A stretch of 64,000 nt of DNA from Tanytarsus gracilentus (Eukaryota > Arthropoda > Insecta > Diptera > Chironomidae): contig JAXRKN010000040.1 of assembly GCA_038502055.1 (NCBI GenBank), positions 62,001-126,000 of the forward strand, read 5' to 3'. The notes under the pieces were generated by a model. It had not been told where the DNA came from. It worked only from the letters and a program-made list of their open reading frames with translations, and searched no databases. Shown piece by piece: positions 10,940-25,100 of the stretch (position 1 is its first letter; every line of letters begins with the position of its first letter). Both the position numbers and the translations under genes were made by a program.

Positions 10940-13900
10940 GACACCTGAAGAATAAATGGTTTTAGTAAAAACTTTTGCATCAAGATTTGACTTTTTTTTT
11001 GATTGATTTCAAGAGAAGACACACAGGTCTTGGCACTTAAATAATTTATTACATGATCTGGCTGTGTCTTATCTGATAGGCTGTGTTTTAAGTCAAAGTT
11101 TAATTTTGCTATGCTTTAGTGAAATTAATTGGATACGATTTCAAGCACCATCTTATAAACACTCACTTTCTCAAATATTGCGAAAATTAATTTTATTTGT
11201 CTTTGTGTCGAGAAGTTTATCCAAAAAAAAAAGAAAATGTCGAGCACAACTGTCAGAGGATTAAACAACACTCTGTAGAAGTGACAAATTAACAAATAAG
11301 ACAAAAAGTGAGAGAAATTTTAAACGATTGCTGAGATATTTTTTTAAGGTTCTCCACACAAAAGTAGGAAAGTTCTTGCAAAAATGAAAAGGGGAATAAA
11401 AAAAATTTAATTGTAGTGCAAGAGTCGAAGAAAAATAAAAAAAAGTTCTCGATTGCACATGAGATTAAATAAATATTTTCGTTCACTTTACTCGCACCGT
11501 ACAAATTTGCAAGAAAAAAAAACATGAAAATATAGAAGAGAAAGAGGGAAGAAAAGCAATTTTCTCAAAATTTTATGGCTCACACAAATCTTTGCCGTTG
11601 CGCAGTGCCAGTCTCAGCAAATTTTCTCTTCCGTACATGTGAAATTTCAAAACAACGTTTTTAAAATAAATCGTCACTACATAGTTCGTCACCATGCGAG
11701 TTTATATTTTTTTTTTCAAAAAAAGATCATAAACGCTTTATTTTTGGGATATTGATTAAGAAAACTTTTTCTTCCTCAATTCTCGGATAAAATGAACCAA
11801 ATTATGTTTATGGGCTTGTTTATACATATTTTTCTTTCTCGCTATTTTGTCGACTATTGATTGAATTATTTTGTTGCGTTTTTTAGTTTGACAACTTAAA
11901 TTGAGTGCGAAAATGACACAAGAAAGAATTTTGTTTTATTTCCCTAAATTCAGCGATTTTAGTTTCATGCATATTTATTTTTTTTTTCTCTCTTTTATAT
12001 GACTTGCAGACACGCTCGACTTAAATTCCTATAAAAAGTAATTCAGTGTGCGACTAAACGAGAGAAATGAACGACATTTAATTTCATTCAATTAAAGAAT
12101 AGTTTTGACATGAAGAATGATGTAAATTTGATTGAGCGAAAAATTTTCAAGATCATCAGAGCATGAGCATAGTGGGGTTCCAGTAATTTAAATATAATTA
12201 GAATTAACAGGAATTTAAAGTGATTTTCTTTATATAAAATTGAATCAAATACCGCTAATTTATCTCACTTTTTTGTAATAAAAGTTAACTCAGTAACAAT
12301 TTTTAAGTAAACTACTCGCACTCTTAAAACTTAAAGTCGCAATTAAGATACCGAAGAGATATCTCCTCCGTTGCGTTGTAAGCAAATGTTGTCTTTACCC
12401 GCTTAATGACTTTCTTATAGGTTCTTAAACAACTTATTATCGTCTCTCGGCAGCAGGCAACGATTTCTAGAGTTTCAAGGTTGAAAAGAGCAAATAAATA
12501 TTCGGTTGAATCATCATTGCCGTGCGATTTATCGCATTTTGTTCTATAAATATCCGCAACATAACGATTTAGCGGAGGTGTTAGGACAATCTTTTTTTCT
12601 TGTAACAACAAGTGTCACTTTACACGACAACGACTATTAAAAGGAGCAGTTTTGATAAAGATATCAATTTATTGTGTGACATCTTAATGTCATGATGCAG
12701 AGGTTTTGAGAAAACGGGAAATTAAAACAATTAAAAGCAGATATGTCTCAAAGTTGAAGAACGTCAAATTGGTGAACTGTGACATTATCATTGAAACATC
12801 AATTGAAGCATCAATGATTGAATAAACAATTCCAGCTCGTTTTTTTTTCGCAAGAGTCGCCGCCTATTTTTGTGTTCTCATTGCTACAAATTTAATATCT
12901 AATTTTGAGTTTATGGCCTTATCATCATGATCACAACCATCATTAGTGTTATAATAAATTCCATGGCTAATTTTGGAGAGTTTGCGTGTTAATAACTGTT
13001 TACGAACGATGCATCGCGATGTTGAAATGAATTAAAACTTAATTTTAGTTCAGTTATAGTTTGATGGTGTCGGTAAGTATTCGGCAATGAATTCTTTTTG
13101 ATTTGCAGATTAATTTACAATTTTTGGTAACTCAATAAAGTTACAGGCATGTCAACGCATTTTATCGAATTTTGATCTTACTTGAGAGACGTTAATTAAG
13201 GCCAAGGAAAATTTTCGTTGCAAAAATAGCATGGCCAGTCACCCATTTGCGGAGAGCTTTCAACTCTCTTAATTTTTGTTTTAAACTACTACTTTATAGA
13301 CATTGTGGCTACTTGAATAAACTCTCAAGATTTGTCTGAGAAAACTTCTACTAAAAATACCTTATTAAGTAGCAAAAAAAACTCAAATGAATTTAAATTT
13401 TTTTTTATATTTTTCATTTGCCTCGTGAACAGAGTAAGAGAAAAACATGTTTATGAAATTATTATTATTGCCCTACTACACAATTCCCGTGTGTGATGTG
13501 TGATTTTTTTACAAATATAATTTTTTTTGAGGAAGTTGTCTGGCATTCACGTTGTGTGAATTATTTGCGGAGAAGAATGAAGAGTGAAATGTTTGTCCAA
13601 TCTTTTTTGAATGCAATATATGTAACACGACCGGGGTTTATAAGCTTATGATTATTACCGTAATATGAGTAATATGTAATTTGAGAGAGATATTGTTCTT
13701 TTTTTTATAACTACTCTCTTAATACTGCTAAGGCGATCTACATATAAACCAGTTAAGATGTTTAGAAAGAGTTTCAACTCGTGCATGTCAATTTACTCAA
13801 TCATCGTACGGTATATGAATGAAATGACTTTGTGTAAACATTTATAGAGAGAGAGATAAAATAAACTTTCGGTAAGGGCATATTATGCAAATTCAGGTCA

Positions 13901-15660
13901 TTTTGCAGTGATGTGACTAATAAATTTGGAATTGCAATTATTAGACCTAACTGGATTATTATCATAAAATATCTCAAACCCTCCTCGTACATTTCTTTAC
14001 TAAAACTATAAACTATGCACATCAATTAGAGTTCTTTATCATTGACTCACATTCAGTCGACGACGATTGTTTGACTTTAAATGCATTTTTTTCGGATTTA
14101 TATATACATACATGTGGTTATGCATGTATGTATGTAAATAAATAGATATCACAAGTTACTTAGACGTTCATTTCTTCCTCTTTTCGAATTTATTTATTTA
14201 TAGAAAATTGGGATCGACGAACGAGAATGAAAATGAGTAAAGTTTAATTTGCTTTTATTGTACTAAATTCAGCGCAACAAGCACTTTTTGAGAGTCGATG
14301 TAGTTGAGTTGCGAGGAAAGGGAGAGGCAAGATAGATTCAAAAACTATTAACTAAGATAATGACAAAAAAATCGCAGTAAAATCTGGTTTTCTTTATGAT
14401 TTTTTCTTTCGTATCACTTCACAGTTTTCCACATTTATTTGAATACTTTGCTTTTCATTTTATGCAATTAAAGCAACAAAGAACTCTCTTTTTCCATTCA
14501 ATTGACTCGGAATTTTTTGCCTTTGAGTTTTTTCAATCTAAATTTTTTTCTTCTTGATTCTCCATTTTTTTGCAAAATTTTTCTTTTACACTAGAAAACA
14601 CAGAAAATGGCACTTGTTTTCATCACACTTACATGAAACGAGTTATTCTTATGGTTTTTATTTTACCATTTCATTTTAAACCCGAGTTTATCGATGAGGA
14701 CTTAATTAATTCTGCAAAAAAAAATTTTTACTTTTTACTTTTAACGTTCACTCGAAAATGAGGCACACGTTCGAATTAACGAGTTGTTCAATTTATCTCA
14801 TGCTACACTGCAAAAAGCCGTTAAAAGCACATTATTTGAAAAATTACAAATTTATACGAGGGGTAAATAAGGGTTGTGGAAGAGCTTTGCTCGTAAAGCT
14901 TTTTTTCACCCTCTCTTTCGTTTTGCATCTTAATTCGAGAAAACTGAATATAATGACACGTCCCAAGCAAGTATAATAATATATTATAAACTCTTCAAAT
15001 TATTCCAGACCAATTAAAAAATTTCAGTATATCATTGAATTGATTTTTTTGCCTCTGACTTGACTGATCTTCAAAGTCATGAAATACAAAGCCCAATCGA
15101 ACAAGATATCAACTTTCTCGATTTCATGAAAAGTATTTTGATATCTGTGATAGAAAAATTCTTCGGAGTATTAAAAGAACTCATCAAAATTAAATTGAGA
15201 ACCAAATTTTAAAAGATTCAGTTTAACTTAAAATTTTTATTATATTTTAATTTTTTAATCATTTTTTAAACATTAACAGCCTGAACTTTGTGAGAAAATT
15301 CGTGTAGGTCCTTCCATTTCTGGTCACTTCAGATTGAACGCAACGTGCGAGTAAGTTTCACCTCAAATAGGATATGTTATATACAACTGATCTCCGATAC
15401 GTGCAAAAATTTGATGACCTCGAAGCAATCTAAAAAAATATTCCGTCTCAAGTCTAAGTGATCATGCGAAAATAGATTTTTGCAAAAAAACGATGTATTT
15501 GTAAAAATAATATCAATATAATTAATAAATAATTCCAAAATTTTTAATTGAAATAAAAATTTTTAATCCCGCGATAATTCATTTATTTAATCTCATTTCA
15601 CGCTCTAATCGCCACTGACAGAGAATAGAATTTTTGACTTAAAGCTGATAAGAAGTTTTT
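10940..15660. other. 4.7-kb region without a convincing gene
   Basis: Open frames here (for example the minus-strand frame around 12324-12611) lack ATG starts, signal peptides or family motifs. The region probably holds the SLMAP promoter and 5' UTR and upstream DNA of the collagen gene. A short ATAC/ATGT-rich simple repeat lies near 14100-14140. I see no RNA gene or clear transposon. Confidence 0.45.
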
Positions 15661-15668
15661 AAGAAGAG

Positions 15669-15700
15669 TATAAAAGCGCGACCAGAACAGTCAAAAAATT
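15669..15700 (+). promoter_or_regulatory. TATA promoter of the collagen gene
   Basis: TATAAAAG at 15669-15676 is followed about 25-30 bases later by TTAGTCTG, a plausible initiator. A GTGGTAAGTAG splice donor around 15736 and acceptors shortly before the ATG at 16125 (ATATTTTAG, GTCCCAG) suggest a spliced 5' UTR. No competing ORF lies between. Motif-based inference. Confidence 0.55.
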
Positions 15701-16124
15701 TAGTCTGTTCCGCGACTTCAACGCGAAAGTAAGCAGTGGTAAGTAGTGAAGTGAAGTGATAAGTGTAGTGAGTCGGAGAGAGGAGCCGAGACAAGGAGAG
15801 AGCGGGAGAGAAGGAAGTGGCTGTTCCTTGTGAGAGGAGGCTTAGAGAGCCGGAAAAGCATCCTGGATTAGCTTTTCTAGCCAAAGCTTTCTCTCACAGG
15901 ATCAAGGATCGACCTTACTCTCTCGAATTTTCCCTTAACTCTCATCATTCTCTCGATCTCTTCTGAGCGACTCTCACTTATGAACGCTAATCTACTAACG
16001 TGAAGCCAAAAAATTATGAGCGACTGTGTGACATAAAAGCTCTCTTTTCACTGCTTTATCAGCGACATATTTTTTCATATTTTAGAGAATATTTAGTTTC
16101 AAAGTCCCAGACTATGAGAGCAAG

Positions 16125-19100
16125 ATGAAAATTAGTGGAAAATTTATAATTGTGACATGCATTGTGCTGGTGCTCATTGCAAGTTTGAGTGCAGAGGAAG
16201 TGAAAAAAAAGAAAAAGTCTAAAAAAACTAAAAAGAAAAACGTGCAATCGGATGCCGCACCGGAACGTCCTCAGGCTCAAGAGCCCGACTACCCTGTTAA
16301 TTATCCCGACAATTATGAAGATTATAATAATGAATATGAGGACAGTGATGGCAATTTAGTAGATGGTAGGATAAAATTTTTGATGAACATGTTTAATTCA
16401 AAAAGAAAATAATTTCATTATTTGAGTCAAAGAACATTGAGGAAGTTTTGCTCTTATCACGCTACGCACTGAACTCAAGCTTCTAAAAAATCTTTAAAGG
16501 TTATCGACTTATGATTTAAGTTTTTTTTTGCAAAAATAAAAACTCATCGTTTAAAATGTTCATTCAACATTTTTTTAATCATCACAGATCACAGAATAAA
16601 TGTTTATGATGGAAATCGTTTTAATCGTGTATAGAGCTCTAAATAATTCTCCACAAGCTGATTGGCTTGTAACATTGAGTTTTGAGAGAGTTCTTACAAG
16701 TTAGGAGAAATTTATTAAAAAAAATTATTAAAAATGAAAATACAATACGATGGATGGGACTTTCGCAATCCTCAATGCTTGAATAGAACTGATACTTTTT
16801 TACACAATATCACAAATGAAAAATTCATAAGCCAAATGCCAAAACTTAAAAAATAAATTGACTTTTAAGTTTTATCTTGAGAGTTTCAAGCGGAAATTTT
16901 AATAAGTTTTAATTAATTTTAGGGTATAGATTTGAATTTGATTAGAAACTTTGATTTGTGATTAAACTTTGCCGCTTTTTAAATGGTCTCGAAGCATGAA
17001 ATATTAATTTTTAAACTTGTAATAGTTCTTGCTCTCATTGCGTCCATCCTGGTTAAGTCCTGTGTCGCTACCTCTTTGTCATCTATCTATCTATCTATCT
17101 AATAGTTCTTGCTCTCATCTTTTTTCACAGTCTCAAGCAATTATCATTAACAGGCGACTCGAACAGTTATTAAATTGAGCATGAATATTTCGGTCTTCTC
17201 TTAAGTTTATTTCTCTTTTTTGTCTTCTCAATTTTCGATTTAAACCTTAACAATTTAACATCAATCTTATCACTTGTAGCTTTTTTAAAAATCCTGAAAA
17301 AGAAGATGAAGAGTTCAATCATTTTGGCTTCGACATCTCACCAAGACTTTCTATGTTACAGATATAAATTTTTAAATAATTTTAGTGAGACTTGAATTTT
17401 ACACGTCTATACTCTTAATTATTTGATGCGAAATTTATTTAAACAAATGACTTATGGAATCCATGGTACATAAAATTTTGTTTGATCTTTTCAACGGTCA
17501 CAATGCATAAAAAAGTTGTGTGTGTATGAGTGAAAGTAAAATATATGAAAAAAGATTTTAAAAATTTATCCAATAAGGCCCTTAAAAATTGCCAAATTCA
17601 TTAGCTTTCATATAACTCATTTATGCATAATTTACATTTAGCTTTTGTAAGGAATTTGACAAAGCTTATAATCGTTGGAGTCACGTTTAAATCACAAATC
17701 AAAGTTTAAATCTGCACATTACAATTATTTAACACTTATTTAAAAATTTCCACTTGAAACTCTCAAGATAAAACTTAAAAGTCAATTAATTTTTTAAGAT
17801 TTGGCATTTGCCTCATCAATATTTCATTTGTGATATTGTGTTAAAAAAAGTATCTGTTCCATTCAAGCATTAAAATCTCTCCTCTGTGCACATAATTTTA
17901 CTAGAAAAAATTGATATTAAGCAAGGTTCAATGATCTGGCGCTTAGAACGCGGAATCACCTCTTTAATATGTTTCTCAGATGATAAGAATAATATTTATG
18001 TCTCACTCAAAGACGCGTTATTGACCCAGAAAAAAAATGATGAAAATATTATGTGATCTTATCATATTTGTGTGAATGAATGAACAGCCGAAAAACATTT
18101 TTGACAATGACCTAGGACAATTTATTCAGAGTTCGTTGTTATCAGGCCGCTTAAACTTCCTCAATATTTTCGCAAATTTTGTTCACTGACGATTATGAAT
18201 TTTAGCTCAAAATGGGAGAGTTGAAAATGTGGAGCGTACGACGGTTGTGTTTAGACAACCAGCCGATGAAATGCCACAGCCTCTTGAAGTGCCATACTCA
18301 TGTCGATTTGAAGGTAGATGGTATCGAGAAGGTGAAGAATTCACAATGGGACAGGATGGATGCTCAATTTGTATTTGCGTTGACACTGAGGTGAAGTGTA
18401 ATGATGACAATTGCATCCCACCCACTACAACATCAACCACGACTTCCACAACATCAACAACAACACATCCACCTTTTATTGAGGGTGGCAGAGGGGGCCA
18501 AGGTATTTTTTAAAAAAATCTTTTATATCTTTACTCCTAATTTATATTAAATTTTTAAAGGTATTCCCGGTGATAGAGGTAAAATAATAGACTAAATGTA
18601 GTGAAGAATATAAATTTATTGAAAAAAAAAATCAAGGTGACAGAGGCGAGAGAGGCCAGAGAGGTGATGACGGTCTGCCAGGAATTCCAGGTAATTTTTT
18701 ATTTTATGAATTTTAGCACAACAATTTTAAAACCTCTCTTACGAATATTTCAGGTCAACCTGGGTTTGTAGACTCTTGTATTTTTTTGGTTTTTTATTAA
18801 TTGATAAATAATAAAGTCCACCTGGGCCGGCTCCCGATATAAGTGCATATACGAGACAACTAGCTGAACAAATGAGCGGTTCTGATAAAGGACCCAGTTT
18901 TGTTCCGGAAAATTTTCAGTATATGCAAGCTGCTGTTGGCCCCGTTGGTAAGTTTGCCAAGAATAAAACACTAAAGAAATCACACAAAAAGTCAATTTTT
19001 GATTTATTTTAGGTCAGCGTGGCCCTTCTGGTAAGATTTTAACTATGGATTAGAGCAATTCAGTCGACTTTTAATCGGCTGACTTCATTTTAATCTTTGA

Positions 19101-22100
19101 TTTTAAAGAAAACTTAATTGATGAAATTTAAAAAATAATATTTTTTAAACCTAACTAGGTCCTCAAGGTGAATAACATGCATTCAAAAACGGGTAATTTA
19201 ATTAATAATATTTCTGTTATCTAAGGCATGACTGGCCCGCAAGGATTTCAAGGTCCAAGAGGAAAGTATTTTTTAAACAAAAAAAAAGATAATTAACTAT
19301 ATTTTCAACTAAATAGGTGAAAGCGGTGACAACGGCCCACCCGGCCCACCAGGTATTTTAAAAAAGCTTACAAAAGCTTTTAGAAATTTATTATTATTTG
19401 GAAATTAACATCTTTGATTTTTTTTCGTTGATTATTCAAGGCCCTCAAGGAATGACTGGGTATATGTTTGATTTAATTACATGATTTAGATAATTATATT
19501 TTGATTAATATGCAGCGCACCTGGTTCTATTGGAAAAGAAGGCCCTCCAGGAGAAGACGGAGAAACGGGGTAAATTAATGAAATTTAAACTAAACAACCG
19601 ATCAAGAAAACAATTCGATTTTTTTAATTTTTTATTACAGATCTCCAGGTGCTGCAGGGTATGAAATCCTTTAATTTACTCATTTTCTAAAATTTAAAAA
19701 TGACTAAAGAATCTCATTTTAACTATATTTTTAGTCCTCCAGGCCCAAGAGGGTTGCCTGGAATGCCTGGATTACCTGGAACAAAAGGACATAGGTAAAA
19801 CTTTAAAGTTTTGAAGTCTAAATTTTAAACTTAAATGATTTAATTTCTAGAGGTTTTGCTGGAGCTGACGGGATAAAAGGCGAACGAGGAGATTCCGGGG
19901 AAAAAGGTTTGCAAGGAAATCCCGGCCCAACAGGAATTCCAGGATCGCCAGGTAAGTTTTTTTTATTTTACAAAAATCCTTAAAATCCTAATTGATAAAT
20001 ATTTTAAAGGTCAACAAGGTTTAAGGGGAGAAAGAGGACGAGAAGGTGCTCAAGGATTAACTGTAATAATTTAAATTTATTTCAATTAACAATTTTTTAA
20101 TAAACTATTATTTTAGGGTTTAAGAGGAATTGATGGAGCACAGGCAAGAAATGCAAAATAATTGACAACTTTTAAAGACTTATTTTTTTACTACTTTTTA
20201 CACTGTAGGGCCCACCAGGTAGTTATTAATTGAACGTTAATTTAATTAAACACTCATGTGAAGAATTAAGAACGTCGAATCGTTTAGAATTCAGCTAAAC
20301 TTTTTAAACAAAATTTGTAGCAAACTATATGTGAGATGTGTGTTGAATATGAAATGAAGAATAAGAAAGAAAAATGAGTTCAACATGTATTAGAGTTTTC
20401 TTAATAGCAAATTTAAAAAAGAATTTCTTCACATATGTGCACATGAGTGTTCGATGTGTAAAATTTAAAGTTTCACGTCATTAATATTATTTTCATATAA
20501 TTTTGTTTTGTTTTTCTTAAGGTCCTGCTGGCGAGCCCGGTAAAAATTTAATTATTTAAAAACATACAGGAAAATTATTTATATTTTTCTTCTTAAAAAA
20601 GGCAAAAGTGGTCCACCAGGATTTCCAGGTATGAACAAAGAATTAAAAAGTTTGAAAACCAAATTCGTTTTCTTTTTTTACAAATTTAAAATAAGAAGAA
20701 ATTAAAACATTTAAATCGGTGCTTAGTAGGTTCTTACTAGGATCCTTAATTCACCGGTGAATGCGATTTCGGTGATCACCGGTGAATAAAATTCCGTCAC
20801 CGGTGATCACCGGTACACCGGTGACGACTTTTCACCAACATTTCTGAAGGAAAAACGACTTTTTCGTGGCTTTTTCGGCCATTTTGGAAATTGTTATGGA
20901 CCAATTTTTAGATACCTTTTTGTTTTATATAAATTATAAAGTTTAACCTAAAAAGTTATTTTTTTTTTTTAAAAATTTTCTTTTTATTAATTGATAAATC
21001 AAACTACAATCTTATCAAAATACCTCTACAAATTTTTAGGATTTTAAAGTTTGATCAGATATCAAACTAACATGTTAATTTCTTTCGTTTGACAAATCTT
21101 TCTAAATATCTCACTTAGCGCACTTACTAAAAATTTTTTCACTCATTTAATTTTTTTTTTTTTGGATAAATTTTTTATTATTTTCTAAAAAATTTAAAAT
21201 TTAAATACTGAAAATTTTTTAAGTTGGCATATTTTAACAATTTCTTGCCATCTAATTTTGGTTTAAAAATGTTTTTAAATGTATTCTATAATTTCTGAAT
21301 TAAAAATTACTAGTTTAAAAAAATTTTAGGTTCAAAAAATCTCAAAAAGTATAGAAAAATGTATTAATTTCGTCACCGGTGTCACCGGACAAAAAATCGG
21401 TGATCACCGGTGACGAAAAGTTTCGGTGATCACCGGTGATCACCGTACCGGTATTCACCGTGAGGATCCCTAGTTCTTACTGAGTCGTTTTTCATTTTTT
21501 TTTCGACTAAATTTTTTAAATTGGAAATTTTTCATCTGTTTTTTAGTCAATAATTCAATTTCCTGTTAAATTTATTAAATTCAGAGATACGCAATTACAT
21601 AAAATAGAAGTAAAAAATTAAAAGAGATTAATGCAATATGCAAAACATTTTATTTACAAAAAATACGAGAAATTAAATTATATTTTGTTCATTTATCATT
21701 TAGGAAGTCCTGGAAATAAGGGAGATCAAGGTGTAATTGGCCCAAAGGGTTCTCCAGGTGCTCAAGTAATTAATGTTTTTACACAATTTAAATTATTTTT
21801 TTAATATTTTTTTTTAAATTAAAAGGGCCCACGCGGAGAAGCGGGAAAACCAGGAGCAACAGGTAAAATTTTAAATTAAAATTTTAGTAAGACTCACTAA
21901 GCAATTATATTAAATTAAAGGTGAAGTAGGGCCTGCAGGGATTCCAGGAAGGTAAATTTCTCCTCAGAGCTACAGATGGGTACTTTAATTTTAAAAGATT
22001 TTCTAAATATTCTTTCAACAATCAAAATTTTAAATGTTCACCTAAAGCAGCTTCAAAGTTTGAAATCAAAAATATCTTAATTCGTATTAAAATGTTACTG

Positions 22101-25100
22101 CCCATCTCTGGCTCATTTTTTCTAATATTCAAAAAAGTAATATAAACCTTAAAATAAATTTTAAAGAGATGGAACTCCAGGAGAAAAGGGCGCCACTGGA
22201 AGTACTGGATTGTCTGGTTTGTTCCAAGTTAAAAAATTTTATATTTCAAATAATTAAATTTATTTCAAGGTCCTATCGGGTTTCCTGGTGCTAGAGGGTC
22301 TCAAGGTAGGTTTTGCATGATGCACAAAAACTATTAATTGACTAATTGGAAAACGAATTAGGTGTCACGGGAAATACCGGTGAACAAGGCATAAAGGGGG
22401 CCCAAGGAGTTCAAGGGGAAAGAGGAGTTAAAGGTAAAATATCTATGTCCGAGATGGACGCAAGAGTTTTTTTAGATCTAAAATTGGATATTTAAAACCT
22501 GTTTTTCGGCTTCTTTGAGTTTTTGAGTTATGGCAATTTTACTGAAAATTCATCAAAATTTTAATATTTTCTAATGGCATTTATTTAGACTTTTAACGAT
22601 AACTTAACAGTTTTGAACTTAAAAGTGTCGAAATAATATCCAAATTTTAGTAAATAAATAATTTAAATTTGTATATCTAGGTGATAGTGGCTCAAAAGGA
22701 GATATTGGAACACCAGGGTAAGTATCGGAGATTATTTACCACTAGAAAGTTTAAAGACAGCGAGATGCCCATAGCTTTTTATTAAGGACACTCCGATCAT
22801 AGATTCAATTGCAGAGGTTTGCAATTTGTTGCGGAATTTTTCGAGCTCAATACATCCTTTAAACATATAAATCTAATTGAACTTTTTAAGTTTTACTTCA
22901 ATTAATAAGAAACAATGTTGTGCTTCCTAATTACTTGAAATAATTCATTTAAAGTGGTTTATATGATTAATTTTTTGTTTCTTTGATAATTTTTTGTAGC
23001 CCTCGTGGGCAGCCAGGTGCAACTGGTAAATTAATAATAAGTTAATTGTCATAATATAAATCAAAATTGTTGAAAAATCACTTAGGAATTGAGGGAAAGC
23101 GTGGAAAAAGAGGAATGAGAGGTGCCACAGGAGTAAGATTTCTTCTTAAATGCAATTATTACTTTAAACTTTAATATGTTTTATATTTTGACTAGGAACG
23201 AGGTCCACAAGGTGAAAGAGGAATTAGTGGAGTACCTGGATTACAAGGGTAATAAATAAACAAATTTTAGGTAAAAGTTTTTAATTTTATAATAATTAAT
23301 TAGTGCTGATGGAGCCATTGGCCCAAAAGGAATGGCTGGAGAAAGGGGAGCAACAGGTTTAATAAATTTCCAATTCCAATAATTTCTTAATGATTAATTA
23401 TTTTTAAGGTTCTAATGGTCCAAAGGGGAGTACTGTAAGTTAAAGCAAAATTAAAAATAATTAGAGGAGAATTAAATTTATCAATCATTACAGGGAGATG
23501 TTGGTCAACCGGGTTCACAAGGTTTCGGTTAACTTAAGCTTGTTTTGGGAAAATTATAAATTAATGTGTTTAATAGGTATTCAGGGAATGAGAGGATTGC
23601 CTGGAAAGACCGGACCTCCTGGAAAAATCGGTATTCAAGGTAAAAACAATGTTTTTGTCATCCATAAAATTATGCTTATTTTTCCTTTTAATTATGTACT
23701 TTTCAGGTGAAAGAGGTTTAACTGGTGCAGACGGAAAACAAGGAGAGTAAGTGTTTCAGCCCACTAACATATAAAATATTATAGGCAAAAACAGTTTAAA
23801 ATGGATATTCGAATAATCACACACTTTTCCAAATGAATGTAATGAGACATTATTCTTCATAAGTTCGCTGGAGTTCAGTAAGAATTGATTATAAAGCTTC
23901 AATTAAACCATTTTCAGTTCATGATACTCAAACACAAGCGGGAAAATTTGAATTTTAAATTTTTCAACAAAGAAACTAATATCCGAGCATGAGTAATTGA
24001 TGTACACCAGATTTTTTAATCAATTTTAATTAATTAAATATTCAAAGTGAAAAGAAAAGAGATAAAATTAATTTTATTCTATCGGTCATCATAAAAATTA
24101 TTTCCTAAAAAATGTCACTTGGACTAAAAGTACTCACGCTGAATGAATTTTAACCCAATTTTCATTTTACAAAAAATTTCAATTTTTAAGAATCGGTCAC
24201 CAGGGTTTACAAGGATTGCCTGGCCTTCCTGGAGCACAAGGTGAAATTTTTCAATGCAAATGGATGATTTTTTACTACTAGTTTTTCTGTAGGTGATAAG
24301 GGAATCACAGGAGAAAATGGAAAAGACGGCGAGCCTGGTAGATTTCATAAACACTTAATTAAACATTTGAAAATATTAAATGAAAATTTTAGGCATGATT
24401 GGTGGCCCTGGCCCAAGGGGAGACACAGGTTCATAGACCTAATCTTTTTATGAACGCCAATTAAAGTTAGGTTTATTTTTCAAGGATTTCCTGGCAAAGA
24501 TGGCCTTCCAGGTTCTCAAGGACCACAAGTAAAATTTGAAGCTTTATTTAATTCAGCCATTTAATTATAAAACCACTAAAACTAATTTTTTTAGGGGATA
24601 CAAGGGGGTAAAAATATGATGGTCATAATATTGCATCGTTAACATTTACCTTTAATTAGAGCGCGGAAACACTGGACAAACCGGAACACCCGGCATTCAA
24701 GTATGCATTTAAAGAATTTTATAACATTTTAATCAAAAATTCTTTTTTTAGGGGATACCCGTAAGTTAATTGAAAATAAAGAATTTCTTCTTTAATGGAA
24801 AATTCTTAAAAGGGATCTCCTGGCGTTGCTGGGCAATCTGGAAAAGACGGAGCTCAAGGTTTTGTGAAACAATATCAAAAAAAAATTTAATAAACTAAAA
24901 TTTAAAATTTCTAGGTCCCCCTGGAAAGTAATAATCGCTAATTCTATTTGAAACTTAAATATATGAAGCATTTATGTTTTAAATAGTCCTGGACTTACTG
25001 GAGCTGTTGGAAATAGAGGAGGTTTGACATGAATAATTGAATACATTTTATGCAAATTTTCTAATTGTCATTGACAGATAGAGGATATCCTGGCGAGAGG

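Noticed and set aside
12324..12611. 95-codon open frame on the minus strand
   Set aside because: It begins at TTG with a stop two codons upstream, has no internal Met, no signal peptide and no recognisable motif.
15639..15884. Minus-strand open frame rich in Ser/Leu
   Set aside because: It is the antisense of the collagen TATA promoter and 5' UTR.
16366..16412. Continuation of exon 1 to a stop, making a stand-alone 95-aa secreted peptide
   Set aside because: The frame can end there, but a donor at 16366 joins in phase to the VWC exon. An intron-retained short isoform is possible but not supported.
18207..18449. Minus-strand frame over the VWC exon
   Set aside because: The plus-strand frame encodes a clear VWC domain that joins exon 1 in phase.
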